Shown here: one piece after another, positions 1 through 3,876 of the stretch
How positions within the stretch are numbered: position 1 is the stretch's first letter
Layout: every line of letters begins with the position of its first letter
DNA from: Desulfobacterales bacterium
GTDB taxonomy: Bacteria > Desulfobacterota > Desulfobacteria > Desulfobacterales > C00003106
NCBI GenBank assembly: GCA_030613165.1
Contig: JAUWMN010000050.1
Location: forward strand, 1-8,329
Direction: 5' to 3'
DNA: 8,329 bases
The notes under the pieces: generated by a model
What the model was told of the DNA's origin: nothing
The model's input: only the letters and a program-made list of their open reading frames with translations
Databases searched by the model: none
Position numbers and translations under genes: made by a program

Positions 1-392
1 GAATCAACCGCGTCAGTATACTCAATCCCTTTCAGCAGCAGGGCATTGATCTCTTTAATCAGTCCCTCTGTAATCGGACGTTTATCACTGATTACATCAT
101 ACAGGAAATCGATCGCATCAATATGATTGCGTGCATCCAGGAAATCCTTTAAAGGTTTTCCTTCTACAGTTAGCCCTTCTCTCAAAAAAAAGATGGTTTC
201 ACCCAATGTCAGTGTGCTGCCCTCAATTGCATTGGAGTCATAAGTCCATTCCATTTTCAGTTTTTCCATAACCGGTTCCCAGCGTTCCAGGCGCAAAGAC
301 TTCTTTTCATCAATCCTGACTTGCAGATTATTAATCTCCTGAGTCAGCAATTCAAGTTCTTCTGTTTTTTCTACAGTGTAATATTTTGGCAT
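1..392 (-). CDS. Fic family protein, N-terminal part (runs off the window)
   Basis: The first 130 codons of a Fic-domain protein are visible; the 3' end lies beyond base 1. Fic proteins usually transfer AMP from ATP to a hydroxyl of a target protein. The visible part is a helical Fic_N-like region. It contains S53-N-A-I-E-G58, which fits the (S/T)xxxE(G/N) inhibitory helix motif; in class II Fic proteins its glutamate blocks productive ATP binding. Segments around residues 59-90 (TLTLGET, REGLTVEGKPLKDFLDARNH) are typical of the ~350-residue Fic proteins. The catalytic HPFxxGNGR loop would be off-window, so activity cannot be judged. The ATG at 392-390 follows a GGGGAAGGA ribosome site with about 7 nt spacing. 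This site lies inside the end of the small upstream ORF, whose stop is 4 nt before the start, so the two are probably cotranslated. Family assignment is firm; the target is unknown. Confidence 0.85.
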   Translation of the reverse strand, partial: MPKYYTVEKTEELELLTQEINNLQVRIDEKKSLRLERWEPVMEKLKMEWTYDSNAIEGSTLTLGETIFFLREGLTVEGKPLKDFLDARNHIDAIDFLYDVISDKRPITEGLIKEINALLLKGIEYTDAVD

Positions 393-396
393 TTCG

Positions 397-561
397 TTAT
401 CCTTCCCCAAAGTTCGCCTTTCTGATGTTTCCCATTGTTATCTCTTCAAAAACCCTGAAAAACAGTGATCCATCTGAATATTCAAGTATCTCAAAAACTG
501 GAACAATAAAATTGCCACATGCTATACCGCCTTTGAAGAAGAAGGAGTCCCCCAAATTGGG
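397..561 (-). pseudogene. 3' end of an unknown small gene, cut off upstream
   Basis: An open frame of about 54 codons ends in TAA 4 nt before the fic start. It reads as normal protein (for example FFFKGGIACGNFIVPVFEI and LFFRVFEEITMGNIRKANF) but has no good start. An in-frame stop lies at 564-562, and the only early start-like codon is a TTG at 555-553 with no SD sequence. Its upstream side lies about 20 bases from the left G-rich repeat of the DUF559 element. The simplest reading is that the 5' part of a longer gene was lost through insertion or rearrangement there. The close coupling to fic suggests the intact ancestor formed a two-gene operon with it, possibly as a partner or regulator of the Fic protein. 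I do not recognise the family. A short intact gene using the TTG start is the alternative. Confidence 0.5.
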
Positions 562-583
562 TTAATGTCCCCGAATGATTTTA

Positions 584-615
584 ATTCCCCCCTTGAGGGG
601 GGTAAGGGGGGGTGT
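584..615 (+). repeat. Left G/C-rich palindromic repeat of the DUF559 element
   Basis: The order is ATT, six C, TTGA, six G, TAA, seven G, TGT. The C6/G6 arms can form a hairpin with a TTGA loop, and the two G tracts could also form a quadruplex. It directly follows the DUF559 stop codon and may act as its transcription terminator. It is an inverted copy of the repeat at 1011-1041. Confidence 0.85.
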
Positions 616-616
616 T

Positions 617-994
617 TTATTTAGCTAATTCAAAATTATTTATCCAAGTATTAAGGGATAGTAGAACTCCATTCATGTTTCTTTTAACATCAATATCTAA
701 AAATCTAAGCAAGTTAATTCCAAGTAACTCTAAACGCTTCTGCCTAATCTGGTCTTTTTCGACTTTATAATTATGTGTTTCACCATCTATTTCAATTGCC
801 AACATCAGCTCATAACAAAAGAAATCCACGATATAATTGTCAATCGGTTTCTGGCGCAAAAATTGATATCCTCGAATTTGTTTTTTCTTAATCTGATTCC
901 AAAGCAAGACTTCAGCCAAGGTACTGTTCTTTCGCAACTGCCTTGATAGTTCTTTTAATTTCGGATTATATGTAATTATCTTTCTGTAAGACAT
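617..994 (-). CDS. DUF559 protein, Vsr-like PD-(D/E)XK endonuclease fold
   Basis: This is a 125-residue protein of the DUF559 family, which is related to the Vsr mismatch endonuclease and type II restriction nucleases. The key features are visible: an N-terminal helix with E28 (TLAEVLLWNQI), a basic strand (RGYQFLRQKPIDNYIVDFFC) with D57, and AIEIDGETH with E68, D70 and H74. Together these fit a complete PD-(D/E)XK-type active site. Length is normal for the stand-alone family. I place the start at the ATG at 994-992. The frame stays open to a GTG at 1021, but that codon lies inside the right repeat and would add nine unlikely residues (MGGVRVRDA). The SD upstream of the ATG is weak (GGGTAAGAG). 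The gene fills the space between two inverted G-rich repeats, which suggests the nuclease acts on them or moves with them; that is inference. The substrate is unknown. Confidence 0.85.
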   Translation of the reverse strand: MSYRKIITYNPKLKELSRQLRKNSTLAEVLLWNQIKKKQIRGYQFLRQKPIDNYIVDFFCYELMLAIEIDGETHNYKVEKDQIRQKRLELLGINLLRFLDIDVKRNMNGVLLSLNTWINNFELAK

Positions 995-1010
995 GGCATC
1001 TCTTACCCTG

Positions 1011-1041
1011 ACACCCCCCACCCCCCCCTCAAGGGGGGAAT
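1011..1041 (-). repeat. Right G/C-rich palindromic repeat of the DUF559 element
   Basis: Read on the minus strand it is ATT, six C, TTGA, eight G, T, six G, TGT. It is an inverted copy of 584-615 that differs only in the middle (TAA against T, and G-tract length). It lies just upstream of the DUF559 start codon, so it may also affect that gene's transcription. Confidence 0.85.
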
Positions 1042-1046
1042 CTACC

Positions 1047-1066
1047 TGTGCAAGCGCTTGTTATGC
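1047..1066 (-). repeat. Possible partial attC-like site at the end of the membrane-protein gene
   Basis: On the minus strand GCATAAC begins at the last base of the TAG stop codon. It is followed by the 10-bp palindrome CAAGCGCTTG (1051-1060). Integron attC sites often begin like this, close to or inside the stop of a cassette gene. GCATAAC does not strictly match the RYYYAAC consensus, and a complete second half is missing because the DUF559 repeat begins nearby. The identification is weak. Confidence 0.25.
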
Positions 1067-1554
1067 TATACCTTTGCCTTAGCGAGGCATTTCTCTACAA
1101 ATTTCTTAATTAATTCCATAAGCTCAATATTTAGTTCCGAAATTCTATCCATACCTGTTTGTCCTATTATCATCTTTCCTAATGCTTCATACTTACCCAT
1201 CAGCTTCTCGAAATCTTTCCAAAACGACTTATCCTCTATCCTATTGAGTTGAAAGGAATGAAACATCAATTGGGGAAAGAAGTCTCTCTCAATTTCTCTA
1301 TCGAATCGAGCGTACATCTGTTTTTCAAGTTCAGTTGTTTTTTTAGGGAATTCCTCGAGGCTCTTATCAACTAACGATCTGTCAGCAAGAAGATTGTTGT
1401 ATGTCTGTTTTGTTTGGAACAGATATTTCAAGGTTTCAGAGATTATTTCAATTTCGTTCTTTTGCTTGTCCTCTTTCGTTTGGAGCCTTTTTGCAATAAG
1501 CATTGATAGGATGCCGAATAAAAACCCGAGAAAGATATATCCAACTTGTAACAT
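1066..1554 (-). CDS. Small single-pass membrane protein, function unknown
   Basis: This is a 162-residue protein I cannot assign to a family. Residues 3-22 (VGYIFLGFLFGILSMLIA) form one hydrophobic membrane segment directly at the N-terminus, followed by a basic stretch (KRLQTKEDKQK). The rest is charged and mostly helical, with heptad-like Leu/Ile spacing, so a coiled-coil cytoplasmic domain is likely. I chose the ATG at 1554-1552 because GGAG stands 9 nt upstream. Further in-frame starts exist at 1575 (ATG) and 1584 (TTG), but neither has an SD sequence. The gene fills nearly all the space between an attC-like inverted repeat upstream and GCATAAC at its stop codon, as a gene cassette would. 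It could be a cassette cargo gene; an ordinary accessory gene is equally possible. Confidence 0.6.
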   Translation of the reverse strand: MLQVGYIFLGFLFGILSMLIAKRLQTKEDKQKNEIEIISETLKYLFQTKQTYNNLLADRSLVDKSLEEFPKKTTELEKQMYARFDREIERDFFPQLMFHSFQLNRIEDKSFWKDFEKLMGKYEALGKMIIGQTGMDRISELNIELMELIKKFVEKCLAKAKV

Positions 1555-1571
1555 TTCTTCCGTCTCCAATT

Positions 1572-1656
1572 GCATATAACGCAAAAGTCAGCCGCAGGCA
1601 GGACAATGAGCCAAAACCAAAGGGGACGGCTAACCACTAAACACACAATTTATGCG
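1572..1656 (-). repeat. Imperfect inverted repeat resembling an integron attC site
   Basis: Two nested pairs of arms are visible. The inner pair, 1587-1594 (GTCAGCCG) and 1627-1634 (CGGCTAAC), matches at 7 of 8 positions. The outer pair is GCATATAA at 1572-1579 against TTATGC at 1650-1655, with a 2-nt bulge. The central loop is about 32 nt. On the minus strand the site ends in TGCGTTATATGC, and the next gene's ATG follows about 25 nt later, which is the usual spacing in an integron cassette. The core GTTATAT does not fit GTTRRRY exactly, and no integrase is in the window. Confidence 0.35.
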
Positions 1657-1670
1657 AAGTTAAAAGACAC

Positions 1671-1699
1671 ACAGCCCTGGCTGTCTGCTGAACTGACAG
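1671..1699. repeat. Overlapping short hairpins downstream of the broken small gene
   Basis: Two small inverted repeats overlap here: ACAGC/GCTGT (1671-1684, loop of 4) and CTGTC/GACAG (1681-1685 and 1695-1699). On the minus strand the first is followed a few bases later by TCTTTT, so it may be a weak terminator for the pseudogene. Confidence 0.3.
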
Positions 1700-1715
1700 G
1701 TTCGACTTTGTTTTT

Positions 1716-1938
1716 TCAATCGCTCTCTTGTTGTAACCCTTTGGTAGTTATCTTAATTCTTTGTCCAACATTTTGTTTTATATAATTAATCACGTCATAT
1801 TCGTGAAACTTATCAAACACAGAGCCTTCGTCCCAAAATATTCGTTGTATAAAAATATTGGAGTTGCTATAGCCCGCCAACCATCAGGAGTTTGTTCAAA
1901 ATAATTTTGAATTTCTATTTTTTTGATTCATCTGACAT
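1716..1938 (-). pseudogene. Small gene broken by two frameshifts, function unknown
   Basis: A clear start (ATG at 1938-1936) has an AGGAG site 7 nt upstream. The frame opens MSDESKK and then stops at TAG just after a run of seven A (T7 at 1918-1924 on the plus strand). Adding one A restores IEIQNYFEQTPDG. Near 1880-1882 a second shift is needed, after which the frame reads LAGYSNSNIFIQRIFWDEG and VFDKFHEYDVINYIKQNVG and ends at TGA (1718-1716). The joined product would be about 73 residues. Protein-like sequence in all three segments and a good ribosome site support a real but decayed gene. Sequencing error in the homopolymer could explain the first shift but not easily the second. I do not recognise the family. 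A promoter and palindromic operator candidate lie upstream, so it may once have been an independent, regulated unit. Confidence 0.6.
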
Positions 1939-1992
1939 GAGATGCTCCTAACTTTATATTTATTAAGTTGAACATAGATTATAAGGACCAAG

Positions 1993-2012
1993 TTCCGTAT
2001 TATAATACGGAA
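1993..2012. promoter_or_regulatory. Perfect 20-bp palindrome, candidate operator
   Basis: TTCCGTATTA is followed directly by its exact reverse complement TAATACGGAA, with TATAAT embedded on each strand. It lies about 55 bp upstream of the pseudogene start and just downstream of a promoter-like TTGACA/AATGAT pair. That is a typical place for a dimeric repressor to bind. Confidence 0.5.
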
Positions 2013-2034
2013 AACGCCACCTTACATTGCAAAA

Positions 2035-2063
2035 ATCATTACAAAATTATTGTATTATGTCAA
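2035..2063 (-). promoter_or_regulatory. Candidate sigma70 promoter for the small pseudogene
   Basis: On the minus strand an exact TTGACA (2063-2058) stands 17 bp from AATGAT (2040-2035), a 4-of-6 match to TATAAT. Transcription would start near 2028 and run through the palindrome into the pseudogene. The surrounding DNA is AT-rich, so chance matches are possible. Confidence 0.35.
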
Positions 2064-2111
2064 CGCTTGATATTTTTTTGAAAAAAATAAAACAGAAAGA
2101 GAGTTCATTCG

Positions 2112-2213
2112 ATGAAAGTACTCGACCAGGTCCGCGAGGCCACGGTGGTTGGCTCCGGGGTACCCGAAAAGGAGTTGATAATTTTAATACGAGGGTATAG
2201 TGTCGCGGGTTGA
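2112..2213 (+). CDS. Possible 33-codon ORF or gene remnant
   Basis: ATG to TGA encodes 33 residues beginning MKVLDQVREATVVGSGVPEK. The first 20 codons are G/C-rich with normal-looking codon use in an otherwise AT-rich stretch, and the peptide reads like the N-terminus of a real protein. The ribosome site is poor (AAAGAGAG about 10 nt upstream) and the frame ends early. It could be a true small protein, the surviving start of a lost gene or chance. I cannot name a family. Confidence 0.2.
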   Translation: MKVLDQVREATVVGSGVPEKELIILIRGYSVAG

Positions 2214-2301
2214 TAATACAACACACAAGGAAGATCTTATAGGGTCACACGGCTCTGCTTCTGAATTGTTCGGCATTTTTACAAATCCGAATTGCGTTTT
2301 A

Positions 2302-2583
2302 TTACTCCGTGCGACTCGTGATTTCAATAAGATGATATCCAAAATTGGTCTTTACCGGGCCATGAACCTTTCCCAATTCTGCACTGAAAACTACCTTATC
2401 AAACTCCGGGACCATCTGGCCGGGTGAAAACTCACCAAGAGCTCCACCTTGTTTACCCGATGGGCATTGGGAATGGCTCTCGGCCATTTTCGCAAAATCT
2501 TCCCCAGCTTCGATCTGTGACTTGAGTTCTTCGCATTTTTCCTTAGAAGACACTAAAATGTGACGCGCACTGGCTTTTGCCAT
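2302..2583 (-). CDS. ppiC: Parvulin-type peptidyl-prolyl cis-trans isomerase
   Basis: This 93-residue single-domain parvulin has the same length as E. coli PpiC (Par10) and catalyses cis-trans isomerisation of peptide bonds before proline. There is no signal peptide, so it should act in the cytoplasm. The full domain is visible: ARHILV at residues 6-11 with H8; HSQCPSGKQGGALGEF at 37-52 with the active-site C40; GQMVPEFDKVVF at 55-66 with M57 and F61; and TNFGYHLIEI at 79-88 with F81 and H84. The start has an AGGAGG site 8-9 nt upstream. It is the next gene after qmoC, 123 nt downstream and behind a terminator-like hairpin, so it is probably transcribed mostly on its own or by readthrough. 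A link to sulfate respiration is not shown by the sequence. The 75-codon frame on the opposite strand is its shadow. Confidence 0.93.
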   Translation of the reverse strand: MAKASARHILVSSKEKCEELKSQIEAGEDFAKMAESHSQCPSGKQGGALGEFSPGQMVPEFDKVVFSAELGKVHGPVKTNFGYHLIEITSRTE

Positions 2584-2638
2584 TATTTTTCCTCCTTTGA
2601 ATTAATGAGCTATCAAAAAATCTTGGTTATAACAAAAT

Positions 2639-2674
2639 AAGCGAGTCCCCTGTTCAAGGGAACTCGCTTTTTAT
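2639..2674 (-). terminator. qmoC: Intrinsic terminator-like hairpin after qmoC
   Basis: The 8-bp arms AAGCGAGT (2639-2646) and ACTCGCTT (2662-2669) pair, with further CCC/GGG pairing inside. On the minus strand the hairpin is followed by TTATTTTGTT. It lies between qmoC and ppiC and most likely ends the qmo transcript. The plus strand also has a T-rich tail, so it could work in both directions. Confidence 0.75.
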
Positions 2675-2706
2675 TTGTACTTATATTGAATGGAAATTCT
2701 ACGCTG

Positions 2707-3864
2707 TTAGTCTCTCCCCGTATATTTCGCGTATACCATAGCAGTTGTCCGGTAAAGAAGATGGGCCAACTTGGAATAGGGAAGATAAATAAACAGGCAA
2801 AACACACATAGCAGATGCGCAAAATACATCGGATATGCAAGTACTGCTATGCCTGACAAGCGTAGCACCTGTGACAGGATTCCGGTTATGGTAACCGCGT
2901 AGATCACCCAGAGCAGCGACCAATCAGAATAACTGCTCCCACTCGCCCCCGGATCATCCGCGTCGGCCATCCGGTTTCGAATTACCAATGTCGTTCCAAT
3001 GAACAGGATAATGGCGCTGAAGTTCGCAAGGAGTTTCACAGGGCCTACCATCGAAAATGGCGTATCTATATGAAAAATATAGTGTCCGACCATCACGACA
3101 TTAGTCACAATAAACAGACCCACAAACCCGTAAAATATGCCGAGATGGGCAGTATACCTGTCTCTGTTCGAGCCGCATTTCTTAAATCTGACATGCGTAA
3201 GGATATCCGACACTACAGGCAGAATATACATTTTAACGAAATGGGGAAGCGGTGGTGTAAGGTATCGCTTTGTCCCCTGTTTGGCATCGGCGTCTACAAG
3301 CGACTTCCAGAAATTCATAACCCCTTTAAACGCGAAAAACGCCATCAAGAAGGCAGTCGGCACAAATACGGTATCTACATACATAACAGGAAGCAACTTG
3401 GAGAAAACCACTTCTCCTGCCGGGATATTAAGATGCCCGGTAACGCTCAGGATCAGAAAAAACAATACCGCCGGCACGATAAACAGCAAGGGTAGATATT
3501 TTTTTTCAGCCACTATATTTCCGAGAAACTTCGGGAATGCATTCTCCCTGATGGCCATGTTTCTGATTGCCGCCAAAACGTCCCCTGGCTTTGCCCCCCT
3601 GGGACAGTACAGGGAACAGTCGTTGCATTGATGACACAACCAGACATCGGGATTCGCAGCCAGTTTGTCTTTCAACCCCCATCCGGCCCATATCATCTCT
3701 TTCCTCGGAAACGGTTTGGAATCAGGGGCCAAGGGGCATGCCACTGAACAATTAGCGCACTGCATGCACTTTTTCAGGGTATCCCCTCCCGACTTTTTCA
3801 ATGCTTTGATAAAGTCAAGATCAGGCTCCACTGTTGTCACTGTTTTTGCAGACTCTGCCGCCAT
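2707..3864 (-). CDS. qmoC: Quinone-interacting membrane-bound oxidoreductase subunit C
   Basis: QmoC is the membrane subunit that takes electrons from menaquinol and feeds them through hemes b and Fe-S clusters to QmoAB and AprBA. Residues 33-44 (CMQCANCSVACP) and 77-88 (CHQCNDCSLYCP) form an HdrC-like domain for two [4Fe-4S] clusters. Six hydrophobic segments follow (about 123-142, 164-183, 239-262, 282-296, 316-336 and 342-364), forming an HdrE/NarI-like cytochrome b domain. Histidines in AHLGIFYG, GHYIFH and AHLLCVF are candidate heme ligands. I place the start at the ATG at 3864-3862 (385 residues). The GGAGG site (3876-3872) is 7 nt from it but only 1 nt from the in-frame ATG at 3870. 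The SD overlaps the qmoB stop codon (TAAGGAGG), so translation is likely coupled. Length is normal for the family. Confidence 0.95.
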   Translation of the reverse strand: MAAESAKTVTTVEPDLDFIKALKKSGGDTLKKCMQCANCSVACPLAPDSKPFPRKEMIWAGWGLKDKLAANPDVWLCHQCNDCSLYCPRGAKPGDVLAAIRNMAIRENAFPKFLGNIVAEKKYLPLLFIVPAVLFFLILSVTGHLNIPAGEVVFSKLLPVMYVDTVFVPTAFLMAFFAFKGVMNFWKSLVDADAKQGTKRYLTPPLPHFVKMYILPVVSDILTHVRFKKCGSNRDRYTAHLGIFYGFVGLFIVTNVVMVGHYIFHIDTPFSMVGPVKLLANFSAIILFIGTTLVIRNRMADADDPGASGSSYSDWSLLWVIYAVTITGILSQVLRLSGIAVLAYPMYFAHLLCVFCLFIYLPYSKLAHLLYRTTAMVYAKYTGRD

Positions 3865-3876
3865 CTTCATACCTCC

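Larger units (their letters stand above)
584..1041. mobile_element. Candidate DUF559 element bounded by G/C-rich inverted repeats
   Basis: The DUF559 gene is enclosed with almost no spare DNA by two inverted copies of a G/C-rich palindromic repeat. The left repeat ends 1 nt past the stop codon, and the right repeat begins about 16 nt upstream of the ATG. Read inward from each end, the first 19 bases are identical (ATT, six C, TTGA, six G), as are the last nine (GGGGGGTGT). I see no obvious target-site duplication and no transposase. The layout recalls REP/RAYT units, in which a small nuclease gene is bracketed by palindromes. That it moves is an inference. Confidence 0.5.
1939..2301. other. 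AT-rich intergenic stretch between ppiC and the small pseudogene
   Basis: No convincing gene is present. The left half (to about 2100) is strongly AT-rich and holds the candidate promoter and palindrome listed separately. The block at about 2110-2170 is much richer in G/C and holds a 33-codon frame of doubtful status. The last part (2214-2301), just past the ppiC stop, shows no strong terminator; only a weak TTCGG/CCGAA pair is visible there. Confidence 0.6.

Noticed and set aside
995..1021. Upstream GTG start for the DUF559 gene
   Set aside because: The codon lies in the G/C-rich repeat, would add nine unlikely residues and has no SD; the ATG at 994 gives the usual length.
1443..1646. 67-codon minus-strand ORF running through the attC-like repeat
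   Set aside because: It translates the inverted repeat and then an alternative frame of the membrane-protein gene; no ribosome site.
1570..1785. 71-codon plus-strand ORF
   Set aside because: It crosses the inverted repeat and the antisense of the pseudogene; no SD and no protein-like pattern.
2200..2427. 75-codon plus-strand ORF
   Set aside because: Most of it lies antisense to ppiC, and its 5' part has no SD sequence or recognisable protein character.
3070..3631. Two long plus-strand ORFs (141 and 164 codons)
   Set aside because: They lie wholly antisense to qmoC, which has full motif support; compositional shadows.
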